From Oceanotoga teriensis (GTDB lineage: Bacteria; Thermotogota; Thermotogae; Petrotogales; Petrotogaceae), in NCBI RefSeq assembly GCF_003148465.1, contig NZ_QGGI01000003.1, positions 1 to 64,000 on the forward strand: a stretch of 64,000 nt of DNA, read 5' to 3'. Below are positions 18,350 through 27,073 of this stretch, in pieces; position 1 is the stretch's first letter, and each line of letters begins with the position of its first letter. The notes below the pieces were generated by a model. It was not told the DNA's origin, searched no databases, and saw only the letters and a program-made list of their open reading frames with translations. The position numbers and the translations under genes were made by a program.

Positions 18350-19285
18350 ATGATAGATATATTCGTTACGGTAATAGACAATTATGGTGATGCTGGATAT
18401 ACTATAAGATTAGCTTCTGCACTTCAAAAAACATATCAACAAAAAGTAAGAGTAATAACGGATTATAAAAAAATATTTTATGATATAAACGATGAAATAG
18501 ACTTTGAAATTTTAGAAATTAAAGATATAACAAATTATAGAAGTTCAGAAAAAATAGTATTTATGTTTCAGTATTTCCCAAATGAAGATTATATAAAAAT
18601 AATAAATAAATATTCAAAAATATGTGTAACTATTGATTATTTTACTCCAGAGAAGTGGGCAATTAATTCAAATAACACGATGTCATATCATCATGGTTTG
18701 AACATAAAAAATACTTTTCTTGTTCCAGGTTTATACAAAGAAACTGCGGGTATATTAAACTATAGTTTCTTTACTTCAAAAATAAAAGGGTATCATAATG
18801 TTTATATGTATACCCCAGAAAAAGTCAATTTTTTAAATGATCCCATAACCCTTTGGGGGAAAAAAATAAAAAAAGAAAATATAAAAAATATGGATATATC
18901 TCCTCAAAGAATATTTGATAATTATATTTATGGTGCTAAATATAATTGGATAAGAGGAGAAGACTCTCTTCAACTTGCTTTGAATTCTGGAATACCATTT
19001 TTTTGGGAAGCTTATAAACAAAAAAATCAAATACATCATTTAAAAGTTGAAGCTTTTTTACACTTTATTAAAAGTTTTTTTGAAGAAGAATATCTTTATA
19101 ATTCTTATTCTTTAATGATAAAGTATTTAAATGATTATAAAATAAAACAAAGTATAATTCAAGAATATAAAAATATAGATAAAAATTACAATTCTTTACA
19201 AAAAACATTTAAGAAATTAAAAAATTATTTTCAAATAACATCAAGTCTTCAAGAAAATTTAATACAAAAACTTGAGATAATATAG
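18350..19285 (+). CDS. earP: EF-P arginine rhamnosyltransferase EarP
   Basis: A 311-residue GT-B-type protein matching the EarP family (formerly DUF2331), which transfers L-rhamnose from dTDP-L-rhamnose to Arg32 of EF-P. The N-terminus IDIFVTVIDNYGDAGYTIRLA gives the two conserved Asp residues (Asp10, Asp14) known to be needed in Pseudomonas EarP. The C-terminal signature YNWIRGEDSLQLAL followed by GIPFFW and the IHHLKVEAF helix also matches. It is somewhat shorter than proteobacterial EarP (about 370). It lies directly between rfbD and efp, which supports the role. The start is taken at ATG 18350 (MIDIF); an ATG at 18338 is in frame but has no ribosome site. TATAAT at 18334-18339 is probably incidental. 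Confidence 0.92.
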   Translation: MIDIFVTVIDNYGDAGYTIRLASALQKTYQQKVRVITDYKKIFYDINDEIDFEILEIKDITNYRSSEKIVFMFQYFPNEDYIKIINKYSKICVTIDYFTPEKWAINSNNTMSYHHGLNIKNTFLVPGLYKETAGILNYSFFTSKIKGYHNVYMYTPEKVNFLNDPITLWGKKIKKENIKNMDISPQRIFDNYIYGAKYNWIRGEDSLQLALNSGIPFFWEAYKQKNQIHHLKVEAFLHFIKSFFEEEYLYNSYSLMIKYLNDYKIKQSIIQEYKNIDKNYNSLQKTFKKLKNYFQITSSLQENLIQKLEII

Positions 19286-19325
19286 TAAAATAATCTTGAA
19301 AATATTAAGAAATGGAGTGATATAA

Positions 19326-19883
19326 GTGATTTTTGCATCAGAATTAAAACCAGGATATGTTATAAAATACAATGGACAGCTTCATACTATACAAAAGTAT
19401 AAATATAACTGGTCTGGAAGAAATGAAGCTACAGTTACATTAAAAATGAAAAATATTGAAAATGGTTCAACTGTAGACACATCCATGAAAGGTGGAGAAA
19501 AGTTAGAAGATGTAGTTTTAGACCAAAGAGAAATGAATTATATATATAAAAATGGAGATTATTATGCACTTATGGATAATGAAACATATGAACAAATAGA
19601 AGTTCATATAGATGATCTTGGAGATATAGTAAACTTTCTTGCAGAAGAAGGAACAGTTTTTGTATCTTTCTATGAAGAAAGACCTGTATCTTTTTCATTG
19701 CCTAAAAATGTTACACTGATTGTTGAATATACAGAACCAGGTGAAAAAGGTGATTCAACAGGAAATCCTTTAAAGCCTGCAAAATTGAATACAGGTGCAG
19801 AGGTTAATGTTCCATTGTTTGTTAACATAGGAGACAAAATAGTAATAGATACATCAAATGGTGAATATTTATCGAGGGCATAA
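19326..19883 (+). CDS. efp: Elongation factor P (rhamnosylated-type, Arg32)
   Basis: A 185-residue EF-P that relieves ribosome stalling at proline runs. The modification loop reads YNWSGRNEAT with Arg at position 32, exactly where the Pseudomonas/Neisseria type carries its rhamnosylated Arg; EF-Ps modified on lysine by EpmA have Lys here. The rest (KGGEKLEDVVLDQREMNYIY, PGEKGDSTGNPLKPA) is canonical. The start is GTG 19326 behind GGAGTGA. As the last gene after rfbC, rfbD and earP, enzyme, sugar donor pathway and target are made from one transcript, which ends at a strong terminator. Confidence 0.97.
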   Translation: MIFASELKPGYVIKYNGQLHTIQKYKYNWSGRNEATVTLKMKNIENGSTVDTSMKGGEKLEDVVLDQREMNYIYKNGDYYALMDNETYEQIEVHIDDLGDIVNFLAEEGTVFVSFYEERPVSFSLPKNVTLIVEYTEPGEKGDSTGNPLKPAKLNTGAEVNVPLFVNIGDKIVIDTSNGEYLSRA

Positions 19884-19901
19884 AAGTATAACTCAAAATT
19901 A

Positions 19902-19943
19902 TTTTTGCTGTACTTCAACATCTTTGAAGTGCAGCTTTTTTAA
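19902..19943 (+). terminator. Terminator of the rfbC-rfbD-earP-efp operon
   Basis: A 12-bp stem with one U-G pair (19907-19918 with 19924-19935) followed by six T. Confidence 0.9.
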
Positions 19944-19999
19944 TTTAAAATTAAAAAAAATAAATTATAATATAATAAAATACATAGAGGGGGTAAAAA

Positions 20000-21415
20000 A
20001 TGAATTTTTTAAAAGTAAAATCAGAACCCATACAATTAAAAATAAAAAGATTAAAAGATGGAAATTTAAACGAAACTTTATGTGATGAAAAATCAAAAAA
20101 AAATCCAGGTATTGGTGAATTAGAAATAATAAGACAAAAAATACTTGGAACATTAAAATCAATATTTTATACAACTCAAGTTTTAAGTGTTAACTCATCT
20201 AAAATACAAAGAATAACTGATAAAATAATACAATTGACAGAAAAATTAGATGATTTTATAAATGAAACACAAAATAAAATAGATGATACAGTTTCTTCAA
20301 CAGAAGAAGTAAATGCTGGTTCAGAAGAAATAGCAGTGTCTTCACAAGATATTGCAAATTCGTCTGAAAAAATAAGAGAAAGTTCTGACAATCTTTTAGA
20401 TAAATCAAAAATTGGAAAACAAAAAATAGAAAATATAACTAAAATATCAAAAGATTCATCAAATCAATCTGAAAATACTTTTAAAATAATGAGTGAATTA
20501 ACTGAGAATATATCAGATGTTTCAAGAATATTAGATACAATAAATTCGATAACTGAACAAACAAATCTTTTAGCTTTAAATGCTGCAATAGAAGCTGCTC
20601 GTGCGGGAGAAGCAGGAAAAGGATTTGCCGTAGTTGCTGATGAAATAAGAAAATTAGCAGATGATAGTAAAAAGGCAACGCAAGAAATAGCTCAAATAAT
20701 ACAAAAAGTTCAAAACACAAGCAATGAAGCTGAAAAGTCTGTAAAAAAGACAGTTAATAATATAAATGATACTTATAAATATTCTTTTGAGATTTCAAAA
20801 ATGTTTGATGAAATAACACAAGATGTATCTCAAGTGCATAAAATGATAGAATCGTTGACTTCATCTTCAGAAGAACAAAGTGCTACAACCGAAGAAATGT
20901 CTTCGGCAATGAATAATATAAGAAACATAATAGAAGATATATCTTCCGAAATGCAAAATATATCATTTTTGTCAAAAGATGAAAAAGAACTTACCAATAC
21001 TTTGGAACAAGTATTGCCAGAACTTACAGAAACAAAACAAAAACTTTTAGATGTTTTTAAAGAATATAATATAGCTGAAAAAAATTTTGTTCAAGAACAA
21101 ACTGAAATAGCTATACAAGCACATCAAAAATGGGTTCAAAATTTAAATTTAGCAATAGAAAATAAAAATTTTATGAATATTGAAAATGATTCTAAAAAAT
21201 GTAAATTTGGTATATTTTTGCAAATAATTGAAAAAAATATAGAAGATCAAAATTGGAAAGAGATTATAGAATTACATGAAAAACTTCATGATGCATCTAA
21301 AAAGGCTGAAAATAACATAAAAAATAAAGATTTTGAAAAGGCAAATGAAAATTATGAACAAGCCGAATTGATAAGTGAAAAATTAATTAAAAAACTTCAA
21401 AAAACTAAAGAATAA
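20000..21415 (+). CDS. Soluble chemoreceptor with C-terminal CZB zinc-binding domain
   Basis: A 471-residue methyl-accepting protein with no membrane segment, so cytoplasmic. A short N-terminal part and coiled coil lead to the standard signalling tip [20 protein letters not shown] near residue 190. The last 110 residues match the chemoreceptor zinc-binding (CZB) domain: [13 protein letters not shown] and LHEKLHDA provide the His/Cys/His/His ligands. CZB receptors respond to zinc or to oxidants such as hypochlorous acid through the zinc-bound Cys. The ribosome site GAGGGGG supports ATG 20000. It is monocistronic and has no sigma-28-like promoter that I can see. Confidence 0.92.
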   Translation: MNFLKVKSEPIQLKIKRLKDGNLNETLCDEKSKKNPGIGELEIIRQKILGTLKSIFYTTQVLSVNSSKIQRITDKIIQLTEKLDDFINETQNKIDDTVSSTEEVNAGSEEIAVSSQDIANSSEKIRESSDNLLDKSKIGKQKIENITKISKDSSNQSENTFKIMSELTENISDVSRILDTINSITEQTNLLALNAAIEAARAGEAGKGFAVVADEIRKLADDSKKATQEIAQIIQKVQNTSNEAEKSVKKTVNNINDTYKYSFEISKMFDEITQDVSQVHKMIESLTSSSEEQSATTEEMSSAMNNIRNIIEDISSEMQNISFLSKDEKELTNTLEQVLPELTETKQKLLDVFKEYNIAEKNFVQEQTEIAIQAHQKWVQNLNLAIENKNFMNIENDSKKCKFGIFLQIIEKNIEDQNWKEIIELHEKLHDASKKAENNIKNKDFEKANENYEQAELISEKLIKKLQKTKE

Positions 21416-21529
21416 AAAATTAACATTTTTTTAAACAAAATTATATATAATAATTATGACAGGGGAAGCATATATAGATTATAAAAAACGGTTAATCCGT
21501 TCAAATACAACAATAAGGGGGATCTATGT

Positions 21530-21844
21530 ATGAAAAAAATCCAAAACAGAATATCTTATCAAAGGTTTACTCAAAAAAAACCAGAAGGTTTTGTGATGGT
21601 GTTCAAGAATGATGAAAAAGAAATCGAGGTACATGATTTTAATTGTAAACACGTAGATTTAGGTTTTTTTGAAAAAAATTCAGAAGATCTCGAAAAAGGC
21701 AAAAAAGAATTTTATTTTACTACAAGGCTTCAAAAAAATGTAAGGTCAAATAAAGGATCATATAAAATTAAATTTTGTCCAGAATGTATAGAAAATAAAA
21801 CATCCATGATGACAAGAATGAATAAAGTTATGAGTGAATTATAA
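21530..21844 (+). CDS. Unknown protein with possible zinc site, 104 residues
   Basis: A 104-residue protein behind a strong ribosome site (AAGGGGGATC). It has His and Cys in HDFNCKH and a later CPEC, four to six potential metal ligands that could form a zinc ribbon. The remaining sequence is highly charged with many Lys. No membrane segment or known family is recognised. A short hairpin (AACGG-TTAAT-CCGTT) lies in the leader at about 21489-21502. The gene is a separate unit with its own terminator. Confidence 0.7.
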   Translation: MKKIQNRISYQRFTQKKPEGFVMVFKNDEKEIEVHDFNCKHVDLGFFEKNSEDLEKGKKEFYFTTRLQKNVRSNKGSYKIKFCPECIENKTSMMTRMNKVMSEL

Positions 21845-21848
21845 ATAT

Positions 21849-21880
21849 ATAGCTCCTGTATAAAACACAGGAGCTATTTT
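21849..21880 (+). terminator. Terminator after the 104-residue gene
   Basis: A 10-bp stem (21850-21859 with 21867-21876), seven-base loop, TTTT tail. Confidence 0.85.
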
Positions 21881-21922
21881 CATATAAAATTATAATTTGA
21901 TAAAATTTATTATAAATCAATG

Positions 21923-21951
21923 TTTCAATTATTTCTATAATTAGATGATTA
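21923..21951. repeat. 29-bp dispersed repeat, copy A
   Basis: Begins TTTCAATTATTTCTATA and ends GATTA. It matches copy B at 24225-24253 at 27 of 29 positions. The two copies, in the same orientation, bracket a 2.3-kb patch of unknown and degraded genes. A degenerate CRISPR repeat is possible from the general form, but there is no array. Confidence 0.6.
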
Positions 21952-22041
21952 TATAATGTATTAATTTGGTGACTTTAAAAATAATGTAAAAAAACAAGCG
22001 AGTAATGAAACAAAAAATTAAACAAAAGAGGGTGATAAGGA

Positions 22042-22125
22042 TTAGATTTTTATCAAGAACTAAAAACGTTTGCAAAAACATCATTTAATAGGTACAAAAA
22101 GGAAGTTAAAAAATTATTTGAATAA
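22042..22125 (+). pseudogene. Possible small gene that lost its start codon
   Basis: A frame of 27 codons (LDFYQELKTFAKTSFN...) ends at TAA 22123-22125. A good ribosome site (AGAGGGTGATAAGG) sits where a start should be, but the codon in frame is TTA, not a start. The amphipathic, charged sequence looks protein-like. It may be a broken small gene or chance; it lies 18 bases before the next small gene. Confidence 0.3.
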
Positions 22126-22143
22126 TCCAAAAGGGTGATGTAT

Positions 22144-22392
22144 ATGAGAAAATTTGTACTTATAATTAGCTTTTTAATAATAATAATTTTGACATTTTTA
22201 ATGTTTTTTTTAGGTAAAAATATTATTTTTGGTATTATTGGGTCAATAGTTGGAATATTTATTGGTTTTTTTGTAGGAAAAGGCATTGGTATAGCTGGAA
22301 TAATTAGTAAAGGTGGTTTTGGAAAAAATGGCAGTATAATTTTTGCGATTATTGGTGCTATAATAGGTGCTCTAATTGGTTTAAATTTTTAA
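22144..22392 (+). CDS. Small glycine-zipper membrane protein, unknown function
   Basis: ATG 22144 (ribosome site AAAGGG) starts an 82-residue protein. It has a hydrophobic helix at about 3-22, then alternating Gly-Ile/Gly-Phe stretches (GIIGSIVGIFIGFFVGKGIG and AIIGAIIGALIGLNF), a glycine-zipper pattern seen in small membrane and secretion-related proteins. Two or three membrane segments are likely. Upstream in-frame starts at 22135 and 22138 are possible but too close to the ribosome site. No function can be given. Confidence 0.6.
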   Translation: MRKFVLIISFLIIIILTFLMFFLGKNIIFGIIGSIVGIFIGFFVGKGIGIAGIISKGGFGKNGSIIFAIIGAIIGALIGLNF

Positions 22393-22500
22393 ATGATATT
22401 GAAATTTAAAAATTATCAAAAAATATACAGCTAATATTTATAAATAAAGTATTATAAGAAATGGTTTTTTCTGAAAATTTGAAAAATATAGAAAAAATAA

Positions 22501-22528
22501 AAAACGATGATTTTAAAATCATCGTTTT
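22501..22528. terminator. Bidirectional terminator
   Basis: A perfect 28-base palindrome (AAAACGATGATTTT and its complement) followed by T on the plus strand and by A on the left, so usable in both directions. Confidence 0.8.
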
Positions 22529-22644
22529 TCTTTGTCAATTAAATCAAAAAACTGATAAAAATTAGTATATGAATTTAATTTAGAAAGATTAGATTTATTA
22601 TCAAAAGAACTGTAATTTTTTAATAACTTTTTTCTTTTAGCCAT
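22519..22644 (-). CDS. 41-residue frame downstream of the ATPase remnant
   Basis: ATG 22642-22644 lies inside the last codons of the ATPase remnant and opens 41 codons (MAKRKKLLKN... ending KEKR), stopping within the terminator palindrome. The overlapping start is the layout of a second gene in a two-gene unit. The basic start then polar sequence has no family I recognise. It may be the shortened beginning of a former partner gene, or a genuine small protein. Confidence 0.4.
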   Translation of the reverse strand: MAKRKKLLKNYSSFDNKSNLSKLNSYTNFYQFFDLIDKEKR

Positions 22645-23131
22645 CAACATCAACTCTGTCTAAAATATCATTAATATAAGGTATAGCCCCATATCTTCCA
22701 GATAAGTATTCATTTTCAAAGTTACCAGATCTTCTAACATTCTTGATTTCTAATAATGAAAAAAGCTCTGACGCTCCATATTTATTTTTTGTAGCGAACC
22801 ATATATTATCTTTGTTCAAAGTTTGATTTTTTAAAATTCTTGTGTTATGAGTAGAAAAAATTAATTGAGCATTTTTTTTATTATATTCTGAATTAAAAAG
22901 ATCTATAATTTTATCTAATAATAAAGGATGAATACTTGTATCTAACTCATCTATTAATAAAACCCCACCTCTTTTTAATGTAGCCAAAAAAGGGCCAATA
23001 AGTGAAAAAAACTTTTTAGTACCTTCAGATTCTTCTTTTTCAAAATCTAAAACTACACTCGATTTTTCATTATAAAATTCTCTGAATTTTTTGCGGAATT
23101 CAGAGAAGAAAACAATAAAAGAGAAAACATA
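22637..23131 (-). pseudogene. Truncated AAA ATPase (AAA_15/AAA_21 type), 5' part missing
   Basis: The frame from 23131 down to 22637 has no start codon. It encodes only the C-terminal half of an SMC-like AAA ATPase: signature SEGTKKFFSLIG, Walker B GVLLIDELDTSIHPLL, and switch FSTHNTRIL. The Walker A half (about 200 residues or more) is absent, with a stop codon just upstream at 23132-23134. Such ATPases are common in phage-defence gene pairs. A protein starting at TTG 22985-22987 would lack nucleotide-binding elements, so I call it a remnant. Confidence 0.82.
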
Positions 23132-23373
23132 TTAGTTGAAATTTAAAATCAGAATAAAAAAATAAAGGAATATATCTTGGAATATCAAGTTGAGATAAAA
23201 TGATAATATTTTGAAAAAGAAGTTTTTTTCTCTTAAAACTTTCAAAAATATATAGAAAGCTATTTATTACAATGATAATTTTATATTAATACGAGAATGA
23301 ATACCACTGCATTTTTTTAATATTGAATGATATAATTGAAATGTATTATTTTATTATTAAAGGGAGAGTTAAA

Positions 23374-24180
23374 ATGAATAATGATATTATTATATATAAT
23401 AAGTCTACAGATGAAAGAGTTAAATATAATAACAATTCAAATGTTAAAAATGAAATAAGAAGAAATTTAAAATCTATTGATTATCAAAATGCTTCTAAGA
23501 AAATATTATTCTCCGAATTAAAAACAAATGATCTGACTTTTTTTGACGTAGAAAATATTTTGATTTATAACATAGGAACTAGTTACTTTAAAAATTTAGC
23601 TAGAGATGGTTTGGTATTTTATCATAATGAATCATCAATTGACGATAGAAATTATAATTATACATATAAATTGGTTTCAAAAGCTGATACTGATTGCTTA
23701 TTTGAAAGAAATAGATTAATTAATTTTGATATATCGTTAGATAAATTAACTACTAAAACACATCCTTTGGAATTTATGAAAAAAACAAAAATACATCCAG
23801 AGGATAATTATAATAGTGAATCAATATCAAAAATTGGAATAGATTTGGTTTTAAAGTTTAAAAAAGAAAATAATAAAAACTTAACTTCATATATTAAGAA
23901 AATTATAGATGGTATAACTCTATCTTTACATTGTTTTGGGGACATAAGTGAAGATTTATTAAGAAGTATGAGAAATAAATACAATGATATTTGTCGAGAA
24001 GATTTTAAATTTGAAAAGTATAAAATATTTGGTTGTAAAGAGAACTTAATATTTCTTTATAGGAATAGTATAAAAGTAAACCCTGATGACAATAAAGTTA
24101 AATTATTTAGAATAACAAGAAAAATAGATAATAAAATAAACTCAGAAGTTAAAATTAAAGGCTCAATATACAAACTTTAA
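23374..24180 (+). CDS. Protein of unknown function, 268 residues
   Basis: ATG 23374 follows a strong ribosome site (AAAGGGAGAG) and gives 268 residues; an upstream in-frame start at 23323 lacks one. The protein is soluble, very rich in Asn, Lys and Ile, without signal peptide or membrane helix. I recognise no domain. It lies in the patch between the two 29-bp repeats, next to a defence-type ATPase remnant, and may be accessory DNA. No terminator is evident after it. Confidence 0.6.
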   Translation: MNNDIIIYNKSTDERVKYNNNSNVKNEIRRNLKSIDYQNASKKILFSELKTNDLTFFDVENILIYNIGTSYFKNLARDGLVFYHNESSIDDRNYNYTYKLVSKADTDCLFERNRLINFDISLDKLTTKTHPLEFMKKTKIHPEDNYNSESISKIGIDLVLKFKKENNKNLTSYIKKIIDGITLSLHCFGDISEDLLRSMRNKYNDICREDFKFEKYKIFGCKENLIFLYRNSIKVNPDDNKVKLFRITRKIDNKINSEVKIKGSIYKL

Positions 24181-24224
24181 TAAAATTTAAATAATAGAAA
24201 ACTAATAATAAATATAATGACGTT

Positions 24225-24253
24225 TTTCAATTATTTCTATATTTAGACGATTA
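24225..24253. repeat. 29-bp dispersed repeat, copy B
   Basis: Same orientation as copy A at 21923-21951, differing at positions 18 and 24 of the 29. It lies 37 bases before the first gene of the sugar cluster. Confidence 0.6.
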
Positions 24254-24290
24254 ATATTATGAAAATAAATTATTGTGGAGGTAAAATTTT

Positions 24291-25736
24291 ATGTATGAAA
24301 ATATTATAGAAATGATAGAAAACGCTCAATATAAAGATGCTTTAACCGAAATAGAGAAGATAAATAATTCAAAGTGGGAGAAGTATAATTTAAAGGGTAT
24401 AATTCTCTTCCAAACTGAAAATATAGAGCTTGCAATTCGTTTTTTTAAAAAAGCATTATCTATAGAAAAAAATAATGATATTTATTATAATTTAGCTCTC
24501 TGTTATTATAAAAAAAGTATGTTTAAAATATCATGGAATATTTTAATGAACTTAAATAATAAGGATGAAAAAATTTTTTATCTACTTTCTTATATTGAAT
24601 TTGAACAAAGAGATTTTACACAATTAAAAAAGATAGATTATTATTCAAGTGCTAAATTTAAAATCAATGATTTAAATAAAAAGGTTAAATACTTACATTT
24701 TATGATTGATAGCCCTATTTCAAAAAAATATATTGAATTTATAAATGAGAATTTTACAAAGGAAGATCATAAATTTATTATTATTAGTAATGATGTTTTT
24801 ACTGATGATTATTATGTCATTAATAATATTGAATCTATAAGATTATTAGCGACAAACTATGAAAAAATACTTCTACATGGAATTTTTAATTATGAAGTTA
24901 TGTATTATTTATTTTTAAATGAAGAAAAAATTGATTTTAAAAAAGTATATTGGTTTATTTGGGGTGGTGATTTATATTATTATAAATTTAGAAAAAATAA
25001 TTTTAATTCTGATTTATTTGAATTTGTTAGAAAAAAAATTCTAAAAAAAATTGTTAATATTATTACTGTAACCTCTGAGTATGACTTTGAATTAGCAAAA
25101 AAATGGTATAAAATTAATGCAAAAAAATATTTATTATTATATCCTAATTTAATAGATTATAAATTCCTTAAACGATTAAAAAATAAAAAAAGATCATCTT
25201 GTAACCTTAGAATACAATTAGGGAATTCGGGTGATCCAAGTAACAAACATATAGAAATGTTGAATATTTTATCAAAATTCAAAAATGAAAATATTGAAAT
25301 AATAACGCCACTATCTTATGGAGGAAGTAAAAATTATATTGAAAAAGTAATTGAAACCGGAAAAGATATTTTTGGTAAAAAATTTAATTACTTAAAGAAT
25401 TTTTTACCCCCTCAAGAATATGGTAAGTTTTTAAGTTCAGTAGATTTAGCTATTTTTAATCACGACAGGCAACAAGCTTTTGGGAATATTTTATATTTAT
25501 TATTTCTTGGTAAAAAAGTTTTCTTAAAAAATGATACTACTTCTTGGAAAACTCTAAAAGAAAAAAATTTAATAGTTTGGAATACTTATGATATTTATCA
25601 AATGACATATAATGATTTAATAGAAATTAATGAAAGCGATAAAAATATTAATAGTGCTATTATTGAAGAAGAATATTCTTTTGAAACAAGATTTAAGTTA
25701 TGGAAAGATTTTTTTGATAACAAAAATAATTATTGA
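24291..25736 (+). CDS. TPR protein fused to a WecF-like (GT56) glycosyltransferase domain
   Basis: A 481-residue protein. The first 110 residues form TPR-like helices (LAIRFFKKALSIEKNNDIYYNLALCYYKKS). From about 125 it matches the WecF (Fuc4NAc transferase, GT56) family: HGIFNYEVMYYL, YWFIWGGDLYYY, and the strong signature QLGNSGDPSNKHIEML, then SSVDLAIFNHDRQQAFG. WecF transfers a dTDP-activated 4-amino-fucose derivative to a lipid-linked glycan, so a dTDP-amino-sugar donor is a fair prediction, fitting the pathway encoded downstream. TPR fusion is unusual for this family. It is the first gene of the sugar cluster; ribosome site TGGAGG. Confidence 0.83.
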   Translation: MYENIIEMIENAQYKDALTEIEKINNSKWEKYNLKGIILFQTENIELAIRFFKKALSIEKNNDIYYNLALCYYKKSMFKISWNILMNLNNKDEKIFYLLSYIEFEQRDFTQLKKIDYYSSAKFKINDLNKKVKYLHFMIDSPISKKYIEFINENFTKEDHKFIIISNDVFTDDYYVINNIESIRLLATNYEKILLHGIFNYEVMYYLFLNEEKIDFKKVYWFIWGGDLYYYKFRKNNFNSDLFEFVRKKILKKIVNIITVTSEYDFELAKKWYKINAKKYLLLYPNLIDYKFLKRLKNKKRSSCNLRIQLGNSGDPSNKHIEMLNILSKFKNENIEIITPLSYGGSKNYIEKVIETGKDIFGKKFNYLKNFLPPQEYGKFLSSVDLAIFNHDRQQAFGNILYLLFLGKKVFLKNDTTSWKTLKEKNLIVWNTYDIYQMTYNDLIEINESDKNINSAIIEEEYSFETRFKLWKDFFDNKNNY

Positions 25737-25753
25737 TAGAAAGGAAGTTAGAA

Positions 25754-27073
25754 ATGAGAATATTGATAATAGGCCAAACAACTTTACACTGGGGAAGAAT
25801 GGAATTTGGAAATATAGGTAATTATTACATCATAGAACCATTCATTAGAGAGCTTCATAAAACTTTTGAGAATTCTGAAATAAAAACAACACTACAAATG
25901 TCAAAAAGATTTTGTAAAGATGAGAAAGTTGAAAGTTTACCGATAGATCTATATTATGGCTTTAACAAAAGTAATAATTTAGAATTAGCAAAATATGAAT
26001 TAACTTTGGTAGAGGATTATTTAAAGAATGGAAAATTTCAAGAAATAACACCATACATAAAAGAAGTTTTAGAATCTGACATAGTCATAGATTTTAGTGG
26101 CGATATTTGGGGAGATAACGCCAATTTTTTGGGAAAAGATAGATTTGAAGTCGGTTTATATAAGGATTTAATAGCTCAAAAATTAAAGCCTACTTATATG
26201 ATAGCTGGTTCTCCTGGTCCATTTAAGGATATCAAAACTAAAGATTTAGCAAAAAAAGTATATGAAGGATTTGACTTAGTAACAAATAGAGAACCTATAA
26301 GTTCAGATATAATTAAAAGAGAAGGTTTTAATACTAATAATACAAGTGATTTAGCTTGTCCAGCATTTTTATTTGAACCAATAAATATAGAAAAAGCTAA
26401 AGAAAAAGAAGAAGTAAAAAACATATTTGATAAATCAAAATTAAATATAGGTTTTGTAATTTGTGGCTGGAATTTTGAACAAGGACCTTTTGACAAATGG
26501 CCAAGAGATGATAAAGATTATATAACATTTGCTAAATCAATTGAACATATAGCTAATAAATATGATGTAAATATAATTTTGATGTCACATTCTAATGGAT
26601 TTCCTATTCCACCTAAAAAATTTAAATTACAGCATGGAAGAGATTATCCTATTATAAAACAATTAGAAAAAATACTTAAAGATAGAGGCACAGCTAAAAA
26701 TATTCAAACTATTGATGGAGTATATGATGCTTGGACAACTAAGGGAATTATTGGTAATTTAGATTTAATGATAAGTGGAAGAGTACATGCTGCAGTTGCA
26801 GCTTTATCACAAAAAATACCAACAGTTATAATAGATTATGGGCATGAACCAAAAGCCCATAAATTAAAAGGTTTCGCTAAAGTGTGTGAAATGGAAAACT
26901 ATGTAGCTGATCCAAGCAAAGAAAATGATTTGATACAAAAAATTGAAAAGCTATTAGATAATAAAGATAAAATAAATCAACATCTTAATTTTAAGATAGA
27001 AGAAGTTAAACAAATGGCGAAAAACAATTTTTATGAAATAAAAGAACATTTAAAAAGAATTGGAGTTTTATAA
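25754..27073 (+). CDS. Polysaccharide pyruvyl transferase family protein
   Basis: A 439-residue protein of the polysaccharide pyruvyl transferase (CsaB/WcaK-like) family. Typical features are the N-terminal FGNIGNYYI, VIDFSGDIWGDN, the central SDLACPAFLF, and the C-terminal ISGRVHAAVAALS with IDYGHEPKAHKLKGF. Family members add pyruvate ketals from PEP to glycan sugars, or in some branches act as glycosyltransferases. I choose ATG 25754 behind GAAAGGAAG; a TTG at 25733 overlapping the previous stop is in frame but less likely. It is followed without gap by the WbqC-like gene. Confidence 0.85.
   Translation: MRILIIGQTTLHWGRMEFGNIGNYYIIEPFIRELHKTFENSEIKTTLQMSKRFCKDEKVESLPIDLYYGFNKSNNLELAKYELTLVEDYLKNGKFQEITPYIKEVLESDIVIDFSGDIWGDNANFLGKDRFEVGLYKDLIAQKLKPTYMIAGSPGPFKDIKTKDLAKKVYEGFDLVTNREPISSDIIKREGFNTNNTSDLACPAFLFEPINIEKAKEKEEVKNIFDKSKLNIGFVICGWNFEQGPFDKWPRDDKDYITFAKSIEHIANKYDVNIILMSHSNGFPIPPKKFKLQHGRDYPIIKQLEKILKDRGTAKNIQTIDGVYDAWTTKGIIGNLDLMISGRVHAAVAALSQKIPTVIIDYGHEPKAHKLKGFAKVCEMENYVADPSKENDLIQKIEKLLDNKDKINQHLNFKIEEVKQMAKNNFYEIKEHLKRIGVL

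Noticed and set aside
21923-24253. CRISPR array
   Set aside because: Only two single repeats 2.3 kb apart, without spacers of regular length and without cas genes.
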